NCBI GenBank assembly: GCA_016169945.1
Contig: JADLSH010000367.1
Coordinates: 6,042,501-6,106,500 of the forward strand
Reading direction: 5' to 3'
Length of the DNA: 64,000 nt
From: Trachythela sp. YZ-2020
Taxonomy: Eukaryota > Cnidaria > Anthozoa > Malacalcyonacea > Clavulariidae
The position numbers and the translations under genes are program-made. Below the pieces are notes generated by a model that was not told the DNA's origin, did no database searches, and worked only from the letters and a program-made list of their open reading frames with translations. Below, piece by piece: positions 24,041 to 36,000 of this stretch (its first letter is position 1; every line of letters starts with the position of its first letter).

Positions 24041-24590
24041 TTGGTGTGATATGTTGCGCCCAAATGACTAATATTTGTCAGCCCAAACATGCACATCGGC
24101 CACGACAAATGGCACGCTTAGGACCACATTACTTAAAGGCAGCACTGACTACCTTTTGGGTAAACTAGTTTCTACTCAGTAATTTTCCATCTACAAAACC
24201 CTTCAATGTTAATAAATAATACTAAATTAATATAGGCGACCTGAACCAAGAGGTCATGGTTCTATTAATTTAATATCACATACATGCAGGTTGATATTTG
24301 CAATCCTCTACTCTTTGACTTTGGACGTACATATCACTGGTATTAGTCTATGTATGAATATTGGATATTGGACAATGGATATTTCCTTTTTTCGCTCTTA
24401 CGCCCTTGGTGAGCGAAGTCCGTGTTGATAAATTTCTTGCAACTTTGACCTGGGTCGGTGCATGGCAAGCCATGCATGCATGAATAGTCCTAAATAATTA
24501 TTTGAACACCAGTGCGAACACAGCCTGATATCGCCTTCTTGAAGCAGTCTTGTACCAAACCTGCGAAAGCCCTATAACAACTTGCATTAA
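24041..24590. other. No gene seen
   Basis: Includes a further piece of the dispersed 18-kb repeat near 24185-24215 (CCATCTACAAAACCCTTCAA). No coding or RNA signal was recognised. Confidence 0.45.
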
Positions 24591-24832
24591 GGTCTGATTC
24601 CACGAGTGTTTTTTCTCAGCGAAATGCGAAAAATTTCGCACGAAATGAATTGACGCATGCGCAGAAAACATAAATCAGGCTTCGCGAGAAAAAATTTCGC
24701 TTCGCCAGTGAGTAGAAGTTAGTTCTACTCACAGCGAAAGCAGTGGGGAAATTGAATAGAATCACTGATGTGCAGCCATCCGTATTCTGCAGACATAATT
24801 TCTCGCGAATAATTTCGCCGTGGAATCAGGCC
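24591..24832. mobile_element. TTAA-flanked MITE
   Basis: Ends GGTCTGATTCCACG and CGTGGAATCAGGCC, flanked by TTAA (24587-24590 and 24833-24836). The interior has repeated AATTTCGC/GCGAAATT motifs near both ends. TTAA targets are used by piggyBac and Kolobok elements. Confidence 0.85.
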
Positions 24833-25222
24833 TTAATATTTTATGTGTGCATTTCAACGCAAAAAATGACGTACAGAAAGAATGCTCACCTACGTATGTT
24901 GTGTACTGAAGCATATTGTTTTGATTTATGCCATAATCCTCAATACTATTTGACAAATATCCTTAGAAAATTATGAATAGACAATAACCTTATCTTATTG
25001 TAGTCTACTAAATTAATTTTAAGTTCATTGTGCCTATTTTCCTCAAGAGATCAACTTGTACAAGTATTCATCGTTATCCTACGCCTAAGGTGTTAGAATG
25101 GCAACTGAAGACTTAAGCTGGCTAAGTCAGGTAACTACCGCAGGTCCTTGTATTATTTAAAACTTGCCTTTCTTGCATGATTGCGGAACATGCATGAACG
25201 AACAGGGATTAATATAAAACAA

Positions 25223-25986
25223 ATAAGCCAGTTCGGAGTCTCGACTCCGCATCCAAATGACGCGTTCTGCGTCGGGATAAAATTGCAGTTGAACTATAAC
25301 ATGCAGCTGAAACTTTATTTTAGTATTTTGCTTTACACAGAAGAGAAAATATACTAGTACAAAAATTATTTAACACTTTCCCTGCCCGACGTTTTACCAA
25401 ACTATGACGCCCACGGCCAGGTTTAAAGCTAAGGGTTTTTGCTGGGGTTTATTATCTAAAAAGATTAGACTTACAATACAGTTACTGTCCTAAAACTTGG
25501 TAATCTTGTAGTTCCTTACTTCTTCTTTACTAAAGTTTAGTTTTCGAGTGGTAATCATAATTTAAATCACTCAAATCCGATGCAGAATCGGCTAAAAGTT
25601 CGGCATTTTTACACAAATTATATATCATACATCAACAGTAGACAGCATATTCTCCGTACAAGCCTCGGTAATAGACGATATATGATCGGCAATTACAAAA
25701 ATGGTGGCAAATTCAAATATTCTAATGATGACATTCAGAAACGTCATTTGGCAGATTACGCAATATACCAAATGACGTTCAGATACGTCATTTGGCAGGG
25801 AAAGTGTTAATACACAGTTCTATTGTGGCTATAGTAAACACAAATGAATGATTGAACAGTTGAATACTTCAATATGCATATTTTAATTCTTCCAGTCTCT
25901 GCTACAATGTTATAATTCAACTACAATTTTATCCCGATGCAAAACGCCTCATTTGGATGGGCAGTCGAAGCTTCGAACTGGCTTAT
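25223..25986. mobile_element. TIR element, about 75-bp arms
   Basis: The left arm ATAAGCCAGTTCGGAGTCTC ... GGGATAAAATTGCAGTTGAA is found inverted at the right (about 25910-25986). The interior contains a repeated AAATGACGTTCAGATACGTC-type motif near 25740-25800 and no gene. The frames at 25937-26284 are partly arm sequence. Confidence 0.75.
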
Positions 25987-26313
25987 AGTAATCGGCCTAG
26001 GCCTAGAGTCTATCAGGATGAGCCCGTTAACCAACCAGATGAAGCTGCATGTTCGTTATCATGCATGGCACTGTATGTGCCTCGTGATTGGTGTTTGGGG
26101 ACTTATCAGGCCTACCTCCCTCGATATGGAAATCAATGATATAGAGTCATTTAGAGAATTACTGAAACGCATGATAGTACACGCGTTTTTTCATTTTATT
26201 TGGTGTAAACAAGGTTTAAAGTTTCTCGCTGTTTTCAAAAGAATGAAGTCGAGCCTATGTGTGTATAACGGTACCCTACAGTAATTCTGAAAATGATGAA
26301 TGGTCTTCAGCAA

Positions 26314-26454
26314 TAGACTCTTTCGATAATTACGTCACATCCGCCTATTTGGCCTGGGATCCTCGCTTTCGTGCGTCAAGACGAAACGTGATTGGCTCAC
26401 TGTTCGTGGGAGTGAGGCTCCCAGGCCAAATGACGTAATTATCGAAAGAGTCTA
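26314..26454. mobile_element. Short MITE (141 bp)
   Basis: TAGACTCTTTCGATAATTAC and its complement form the two ends, and TTTGGCCTGG near 26349 is matched by CCAGGCCAAA near 26421. The terminal TA on each side could be the target duplication of a Tc1/mariner-type insertion. It lies about 380 bp upstream of the AGMO start codon. Confidence 0.8.
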
Positions 26455-26833
26455 TTACTTTGAAATATAATTGAATTCCAGAAAAAAACGAATGTGAAAA
26501 TTCAACTGGATGTGTCAACGAGTAACAGTTTTTTCGTGTAGGTGACTGGTTTTCTTTTTTTGCTTTCTATCCTGGAATATGCGATTGAAAGACTTCGTGA
26601 TCTGTCAACAATTCGTATGAATGATTGCCTTCATAGTTTGTCGGCCGCACTTATTTCAGCTTTACCAAGGTAGGGATCAGTATAATTAACCCATTGAACC
26701 AGAATGGTACATGTTGTACAATTCATCTAAAGCGCAGCCTGGTTTTCATTAGCCTCGTGCGCGGGGAACAGGGGCGGGGCTGATACAGGACACAAAAGAC
26801 AAGATTGTCCTAGATTATTTCATATCGTCGACC

Positions 26834-27050
26834 ATGACTTGGTCACGAAAGCTACGACCAAACTATGAAAAGCATGCATGCAAACTTGATACAGTGGTGG
26901 CAAGTATAATGGCAAATACCAGGCCACAAATGTTTGTGCCATTTGTGTATACGTCACTGATCTTCTACAATTTGGTTATAGAAACTGTTTTGGGGTTTGT
27001 TGTCGCCATGGTTGTCACTCTTTTAGTATTTCTGCATTTCACGTACAGTA
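26834..27050 (+). CDS. AGMO: AGMO exon 1
   Basis: Start context CGACCATGA. Encodes a short polar N-terminus and membrane segments ([19 protein letters not shown] aligns with the first human hydrophobic segment). Two phase-1 donors are possible, after 27047 (GTAGTA) or 27050 (GTATAG). Confidence 0.7.
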
Positions 27051-30000
27051 GTATAGCGTAGTAGAATTATAATTGAATTATAACCTGAACTTACAGACTA
27101 TCTAATGAAAACAACTTACCTATAACTAGTATTCGTCCCTCTTTAGGGAGAAGTACACATTCAATTTCTTTGCTACTTATCCCTAGGCTTTTAGTTACCA
27201 GTCTAGATACAGCCGCGTACTCTGTAGTTTACCATGCTATGTACAAAAACCCAAATCCTGATGATTCAACATCATTCCGTCATTGGTTTTTTATTTTTCT
27301 GGCCACTGATTTGGGATATTATTGGTTCCACCGAGCAGCTCATGGTAAATATACAACTAATTTTCATATTAATCTTGTCCCGATGACATGCAAGTGATCA
27401 AAAAGCCTAGAATAACGAAAGACGGTCTTTCGGTCTGTATCATGACCATGTCAAACATTGATTTTGAATAACAATGCACTGGCCTATAATCGATTTACTG
27501 TCTTCAAATTATTGCTTTCGCAATGAATAACAGAATTCCATTTTATACAGGTCATCCTGCTTAAATATGTCACCCTTTTGTTTCTTTTTGAAGAAATTAA
27601 CCTGCTCTGGGCAGCACATCAAGTTCATCATAGTTCGGAGGATCTTAATATCGCTGTATCGTTACGGCAAAGTGTGTTACAGCAGTTTGTTACTTGGGTA
27701 AGTATTTAGAAAATAAATTAATCATTTGTTTTGGTGTTGTCTGTGCATGGATGCATATTGCTACTATATAGGTCCGACATAAATGGCGCAATTACATCGA
27801 ATGGTAAGACCAGAAAGGTGACCAGTTAGACTCATCCGTTCACACGGGACCGGATGAAACTGGGACGTCCGAGACTGGACGAATTCGAGGACAGCTAACC
27901 GTACGAATTGCGGTGTGAACAAACGGAACCGAGCGAATTTGCGTATGGTTCCGAATTCGTCAATCCTTGTGTGAATGGCGTCAAGTGCCACATATTAAAT
28001 AGAGAATAATACATGGGTGCGCGGAAATACCAGATTTATTTCGAGTGTTGAACATGATATCTCACGAGTGGGCGCAGCGAACGAGTGAGATATCATGTTC
28101 AACACGAGAAATAGATCTGGTATTTCCAAGCATCCATGTATTTTTCTGTTTATTATATAAAGGACAGTCTTTTCAAACAAAACAAAATAAAATAAAATAT
28201 CCATTTTCATAAACTTCAAAAGCGATAATTTTCACATGTGAGATTATCATAAATAATCTCACATGTGAGATTATCAGTTTTATCAGTGCTCGAAATCTCT
28301 ATAAAGCACTATACTTTATATAGCGAACGAACCTGAATACATTATTGATTTTTAGTATAATCGATCATACATTATTATAGAAAACAGCGTTCCGTTCTTT
28401 TATCCCTCTAAATACCAAGTTCGCATGTGCCGGATTAATTTTGTTCATAACATTGTCTAGTACGTAACGTTATTGGATTTAAAGTTCATTGGACTGATCT
28501 AAAGCCTTTTTTCTGTTTAATTAGATATTTTACATACCAATGGCATTGATTGGTATCAACCCATCAACATTTAAAACGCATTTATGGTTTTCATGTTTGT
28601 ACCAAATATGGACACATACTGAGGTAACACATGTGTTAATTCGTACAGTTAATAAAATAAATAGAATACAATCTAGGTTTGGAAGGTACATGTATATGCA
28701 AGGTTTGGATATTCTATGAAATTACAACAAAAATCACGCATATAATTATCAGGGGCGCACATTCCACAAAAGTTTGGGGGGTGTCCATTGTCCAGGGATC
28801 GACTTTTGATATTTGTTTAACCACGTCAAAACATGTGGTACAAATTAATGTAAAAATATGTGTAGTGCCATTGTGGGACTGCTCCGCGAGGCGCCACCAT
28901 GGTTGGCACTGAACGGGAAAATTCTGTAGAACGTCGGAAATGGCGTTTTCAGAGTCTTCTCTACCTCTTTTGTTATAGGCTCTTTCATAGCATACTGACG
29001 CGGAAATAGAATGCACAAAGCGGCAGGGCGAAAGTTAGGAGGTTTTTCTCAGTCGTGTATGGCTATTTTTAATATTACATTTGAGTATATTGCCTTAAGA
29101 GGATAATATATCTCTGGGTTTTGCAGAGTTGTTTTAGTTGATTTCTCTTATTGACAATTTCTGTATCGTTTATTATACTTTTTTAGACAGGCTGTTTCGG
29201 ACCAACTCGGACCGAATTAAGTAGTGTAATTTTACAATTTGGGACCGACTTTTCTGAAAAATTCACAAATTATGGGGGGTGTCACCCCCCCCCCCCCACA
29301 CACACACACACACACACATCTCCCTAATGTGCGCCCCTGATAATTATGCAGCCTTCGTTGTTACATGCGAATTGACATTTTCACACAATCAATTGACCAA
29401 TAGCAATGCTCAAATTAGACATTGTTTAAATCATGGATCGGTATATTGTCAAAACATCGTCATGTTGGTAGGTTATAACATAAGCTTAGATATGCGAAAA
29501 CCTAGATCAAACATTGAAAAGTGACTTTCCTTCTTTACTCACTGCGTTCGCCCGAAGGAAAAACATTTTCCTTCTACATTCGCTATATTAATTACACACA
29601 CAACGTATACATGGTAGGCGACGTGTGAGCACTTGCCTATAATACATTTATTCATATTCCTTTTATCACAATGATTAATCGCTATCAATAATTATTTATT
29701 TTACATTTCATTTGCTTTTACAACTGAAGTGACTTTGTAACTGACAATCTGTTAGTCATGGAGTCTTTAATGTACATATCCCTAGAAGTGTCCGACTTCC
29801 ATCGCCCTTGCAATCTAAGCAGCCTATCGCCTCCTGGTATTCCTTTCATGGATTCTGCAATTGCAGTTGCACCTCCAGATCGCAGACTATGTGTACCAAA
29901 CTGAGCTGGATCCTCGCCAACGGCGGCCAGAGTTTCTTTAACAATTTCACGACATCGAGAATAACTTAAAGGTTTATTGTCTGCTTTATTTAATGTACTT

Positions 30001-33000
30001 TTCTTCAGTGATGACAGCGAACGAAAAATGGACTCGTTTGAACGTGGCTGAATACCTGTGAGAGAATAGGAACGCAAAAGCAAAGCATGTGGGCACGCTG
30101 GCCCGTTAGTTTTTGCTATATAAACTATATTTCCTTGTCGATATTGGTCAGTCTTGGATTTTCGAACCACAATCTCGAGATGTTCAGCTTGGATCCCAAT
30201 ATCCTGTGCCTTGATATCCCCTAAATAATCCTGTAAATCCCAAGGAAAATATTAGTGCTGTCCGTAACCCCTTCAAAGTACATGACGGTCCGGCGAATTG
30301 TTGACAAACTTTTGTTATGGTCGATGTAGAAATTGGTTCCTTTTTTTTTTTGTGCTCGGTTTTGTGAAAGCCCTTCTACTAGCTTCCACTATGTTCGCCG
30401 ACATAGTAGTGTCGGCTGGATTGCCTTTCACGTCGGTAGGGAGTAACGAATGAACCCATTTGATTCCACAAAATGCTTGCGAGACTGCATTATAACTATT
30501 TTTGGTCAGTGATACATAAGCCAAATAGGAAGCGGTGTGTAACTTGTCCGACGGTAATGTGGTGGGCCGCCTGGTACGTACCAGAAAACTGATGTATTTT
30601 CGATGCTCGCGAACGTACTTTTTGACAGTACTCGAGGCTCTCGATCGCAAAACCTGACGTATCAAAACTTTTCTATCCTCGACGGGAAAATCTCCCCATG
30701 TGGTTGCATTAGCTAACTCCTGAAAAAAGAAAATAAGAGGTAACAAAGTCACTTAACGTACCCATAGATGCACAAGTACTAGGGCCGCAAAAGCTTATAA
30801 ACTAGCCATTGGAAAATAATCCCAAAGGTATTCCTGTTACATTTGCCATCCGGCTATCATAATAACAGTTTCACCTTCCAATGCCATATCCGGCCGTCTT
30901 CCGAATAGTTTCAAGTTCATTTGCCATCCGGCTAATTTCTGAACACTTTCAACGTCATTTGCCATCCGGCGACTTTACCAAGTAAATTAAAACACTCCTG
31001 CGCCATCCGGCGGTCCCAGACCCAGAAAACGTGAAAACGAAAACTCAACAAATACGTGCAGTTTGATATATTTAATTATACACTCTTACACTTGTAAACT
31101 GTATGGGCTAACAGTATTAGTCTGAAAAATCGAGAGAACACACCAAAACATTTCCCTGCCAATCTGGCGAACCTAACAACGATTTCCCTTTCAAACTTGT
31201 AACAGGTTTCGGCCCAATGTCCTCGTTTCCCCCACCGGAAACAGGTGTCGGTTGCGTTAGGAAAGCGACGGCCTGAAACAAAATAAAACACTTGGAAGGA
31301 TGCATAACGAAAGACTTGCAATTAGTTTTGTAAAACTAAGAAGGCTGTCTGTGCTACACGTGATGGCGCTACAGTATTTTCACTCATATTTATAGTGCTA
31401 TGCAAATTCGTATACTAATTTGCATCCGCAGGAAAATTCATTTTCCTTCTTTACTCACTGCGTTCGCCCGAAGGAAAAACATTTTCCTTCTACATTCGCT
31501 ATATTAATTACACACACAACGTATACATGGTAGGCGACGTGTGAGCACTTGCCTACCGTTCTGATATTACAAAGAAAGGGCTACTTACGTACAGACTTAT
31601 ACCTATTGTGTCCATGCATGAGTTACCTCGAAAAAGCTGATTGTCGCTATGAACAGGAAAGCGATTAACAAATTCGTTCCTGGATGCCTGGTTGATAGCC
31701 TTTGACTGTCTAGATTTAGCTTTCTTCCGTACTGCCGACGCTTGGGCTTTCTTAATACGTTTCTCATCGTCTGAATCACTTGCGAGGTCTTCAGCTTCGT
31801 ATTCTTTTACCGCTAACCACCCAGCGTCGCTTTTGTCAGCAAGTTTTATTTTCTTCTGTCTTAGATGTAAAGATTTCTGAGCCGTTTCGAGCTTTACCAA
31901 AGAAGTCTTGGTGTTGCAGTAACTCTGTACTTTCTTCGATTGAGTTTTGTAACTCGGCGTTGAAACTAAACTGATCCTTGTTGCCGGCAAGCTTGAGTTG
32001 TTGACCTGTAGTTTGGCGCTCGACACGCTTAGATCTGCTGTCGGCCTTGGCAGTAAGATTGGTGGTTAAATTGGAAACCTTTTGGTCAAGATATGATTTG
32101 AATCGTTCGAAAACTTGTTCGGTGAGGTTTAGTTGTCCACTAGCAACAGGCGTTGGTTGTTCGATATCGGTGGGCTCCGTATCTGACATTGTAAAACTAA
32201 GAAGGCTGTCTGTGCTACACGTGATGGCGCTACAGTATTTTCACTCATATTTATAGTGCTATGCAAATTCGTATACTAATTTGCATCCTTATTGTTACGC
32301 TACTTCCGCAGGAAAATTCATTTTTATTGTACTTTATCGAGTTGCCCAACCATGTCCTTGTATTTGTGTTAATTATGGTTAAACGTATTACTGAGCAATA
32401 GTCATAGTTCTTACTATATATATAGAATATAATACTTATATTCTAGAATTTAAGCTGGCAAATTAAAAGCGTTATTGTGATGGGAATGTTGGAAAGGGTA
32501 ATGCATGGATAAATTCAACATCGTGTATGTGTTAAATATTGATATTTTCATTGCAGGTTGTAGGTAATCTCGGACCGTTAGAATACATTTTTGTCACACC
32601 AGCACACCATCGTGTTCATCATGGTACGATTAAAAACCATTTGTAATTAATTCATTTACCGTTCTCAAATACCCTCAAGGTGTATTTAGATCCACTATTA
32701 TCTTTGTTTAGAAAAAATAGTATGGATCTATATTGTTTGTTGCCCCTCAACAGTGCAGGAATACTTACTTGTGGTACCCAAATAAAGTCGGGTCACGTAC
32801 AGAAAATAGCAATTTGTGAATGTGGGATTCAAACTCGAGGTCTCTGGTTTAAAGTTCCAGTGATCTGCCTGGAGCACTGATGTTATAGATATAAGGGAAC
32901 GCCCCCCCCCCCCCGCCTCCCAGATAGAAAATGAACGATCCTAATATTCAGTGTCTCACTCGGGAAACCCAATAGTTGAGTGGCCAAAGGGTTGGTACGA

Positions 33001-36000
33001 TAAATCAGATACATGTGTTTGATTCCCGGTCAGAACTTAATTGCGAGCGAGTGATTTGAACCCATTTGGACACAAGTCGCAACAAGTTAGTCCTGAAACT
33101 GGGTGTATAGGCCAAATTTACAAGATGAAACATCTTTTAAAGAAACAACTCGAGTCTAAGGATTTTTTATTGGTATATAGATCAGATCATGGATACAATC
33201 ACCATAGAATGACTATTTTCACCATAGAATGACCTCAATGACGTAATTTGAGTATTGCCTAATTATTTTTTCCCTCATACTGCTTATTTCAGGTCGAAAC
33301 CCTTATTGCATTGACAGAAATTACGGTAAACAATGTTAAATATATATATCTGTATAAAAGAAATAGAGTTGTACATGAAGTAAAGGTTACAAAGGTTGAG
33401 TATAGCTGCAACCCTGATGCATGCAGCATGCTTTGTATGAAAATATGAAAACGAACTTAATATGAATATAATTATGCCTTTTATCATGATCAATCTGCTT
33501 CCCACAGTGTATACCCCTGTTTAATTAATTGAGATCATACGCGGGGTGGGATTATTATATATGCCTATGGGATATTAAAATTTATAGGGATGTCTTCAAT
33601 GGAATTCTATATATACCTACACGGTATCCATCATGTTTTTTAAGAAGAATGTTATCTAATGTTTTATGTAAATTTGGTTTTAATAGGTGGAATATTAATA
33701 ATATGGGATCGAATATTCGGTATGCACCTTTTCTTGAAACCTTTTCTCTTCCTATGTATAATATACAGTATTTTATAAAAACACAATTAGTGTCAATATA
33801 TATATCATTAAATGTTCTCATTGGGTAGTTTTATCTTTTAATACATAGAATTATTGTACATAAAAGTATCTTTAAAACAGGTACATTTGTGGAAGAGCAA
33901 AAGGATAACCCACCCGTTTATGGATTAGTTGTGGAGAGAGTGAACCACTGGAATCCAATTTGGACACAGGTTATCTTCAACATAAACTTTTCGCTTTTAA
34001 TTTTCCGAAAATTGGCTTTCTACGAATAATATAGATATGTAATGTTTTATAGATTTCTCATTATTGCTATCTGATAAAAACATTCTGGACAACTCCAGGA
34101 ATTTCAAACAAAGTATGTTTAGGTTAATTGACGAAACATAGAGACAAAGAAGGGCTTGATCAACAATCTCTGCTTACTTTGTAATTATTTAATCCTTATT
34201 CCCTTTTGCAGCTAGTAACGTAGCAAGGATCTTGTTTTTGAGAGAAAATAAATGATATAATAGTCCTGCGTTATGCATGCACCTAATATGAGCCTGCTAG
34301 GAAATCGTTTAAATTCTTTGACCCTGCAAACCAGATAAAATTAGATTTTAAATCATATTGACATTAAATAAGTATAGTTTTTGAAATAAGCTCCAGTTCA
34401 CATGTAATATACAACAGTAATAGTAGCGCGGCTTTCTACACTCTATGTTACCCCTTACGCTACACATGCAAATCACCAATTGCATCTTGCATATGAGGAT
34501 TCTCTAAATAGTTAATGTTACTTTGATGTAGTTTTTCGTGCTGTTCAATGGTCCTAGTTGGTCGCCTGGAAAACCAAGATTAGGAGATGGAACTAGTTAT
34601 GAGCAAGTAAGTATTGTGCTTTATTGTACAAAGGACACTCAAAACCATGGTTTCTACTGCACGGTACTAGAAAGTTTGCTTGAAACGGTTTGTTCTCCGT
34701 ATGCCTATAATGATTTAAAAGAATGTACTGTAATGTTTGTATTTGCTATATCCTCAAATACCTGGGAAACATTTTAACGAGCTTTTTCTATCACTAGATT
34801 CGTGCACAGACCCGTTATAGTAACCGCCGGCGTCATTGACTTTGTTCGAATTTTTTCTGTTGTAGGTAGAATATCCTGTTATAAAATATGACAAGACCCT
34901 ACCACTTCTGATTAAACTTTACGTTATTGGTCATTTTCTCCTCGTCCTATTTGTGTATTATAAACATCTTGAAATTTCCCAGGTAATATAATTTCAATGT
35001 ACGCGACAGCATGGCACGCAAATTATTTTTCAATCCTCGTTCCCCCTAACTTTTGTTATTGAAATGTGTTGTACGTACACAGTGGCGTTGTGGCCGGGGG
35101 GGCATGCCTCCCACCCCCAAGGGGGCGCCGAAATACAAGTGGGGCGCCAAAATCACCAAGAAAGGATTAATATTTAATTAGTATTAATAATTAATAGCAC
35201 CGCAACATATTTTTATGTAGTTCATGTTGTTACAACAATCTACCTGAAATATGTTGGCGAACTTGTAACCAATGCTTAATCTAGTACAGAGACGCGATGA
35301 AGAAAGAGCCTCTATAACTTAACAGTTTTAGCTGCGACTGCAAAAACTATTGTTGTAAACAATGACAGAGACGGGATGAAAACAAATTAAAACTGTTTTC
35401 GAGATGTTAGCGAAAATTTTATCGTCACGTCCCCGTAGTAGATTATAAGCATTGCTTAAAGGGTGCATTCCAGTTGTGCGTTTTTCGTACGCGCGTACAC
35501 GCACGGAAAAGTTTAAATCCATTTAAATGTTACTTATGAAATAACCAAATGAATAAATGTACAGAATTTAGTGTTTTAGCATGTGCATTTGTTAACTTAT
35601 TTGTGAAATATTAAAAACTTAGAAGAATTTAAAATTTTCCGTACGTGTACGTACGTATAAAATACGCATAACTAGAAAGCAGCTATAAGTTAGAAACTCC
35701 AAATTCGGGCAATGGCGAATAGGGAACTATTCGCGGGGGGGTGGGAAAGGGGGGCGCCAGTATCGAAATAACCCTTAAGGGCGCCAAATTTAACATTGGG
35801 CCCCCTTGAAATCCTGGAGCCACCTCGCCACTGGTTGTACAGTACTTGATTACATTTTGATGCGCTCTCGCTACTTGGTTAATTTGTTTTACAATACACA
35901 AATTCTAAACAAAGATTATATTAGCCTGCAGTGCAGACGCACATTCTTGCAATGTTACTTCCCTGCTTTTGGGAGGTGAATTGTGATAGGCTAAACCGGT

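Larger units (their letters stand above)
29526..32324 (-). mobile_element. Tyrosine-recombinase element with split direct repeats
   Basis: Four blocks lie in the order A1 (about 29526-29637), B1 (31331-31440), A2 (31441-31553) and B2 (32191-32324), with A1 matching A2 and B1 matching B2 in direct orientation. B1 and A2 abut. This is the split-repeat layout known from the Ngaro/PAT group of DIRS-like elements. On the minus strand it encodes a gag-like protein with a zinc knuckle, then a tyrosine recombinase. No reverse transcriptase or RNase H is visible in the 2.8 kb. Frameshifts in both genes show this copy is inactive. It lies antisense in AGMO intron 4. Confidence 0.82.

Noticed and set aside
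28679..29524. Frames around the hAT-like MITE in AGMO intron 4
   Set aside because: They fall on MITE sequence and a CA microsatellite; no domain.
30840..31010. CRISPR-like spaced repeats
   Set aside because: The window is eukaryotic, the repeat is only about 13 bp, and it varies between copies. It lies inside a transposable element.
32955..33030. tRNA-like segment with a B-box resemblance (GTTTGATTCCC)
   Set aside because: No acceptor or anticodon stem can be paired and the A-box is poor. It lies in AGMO intron 5.
33529..33828. Plus-strand 99-codon frame with a WDIKIY segment resembling the AGMO WDKIFG motif
   Set aside because: A true exon with [12 protein letters not shown], correct splice sites and phase lies at 33687-33719 in another frame; the resemblance is coincidental.
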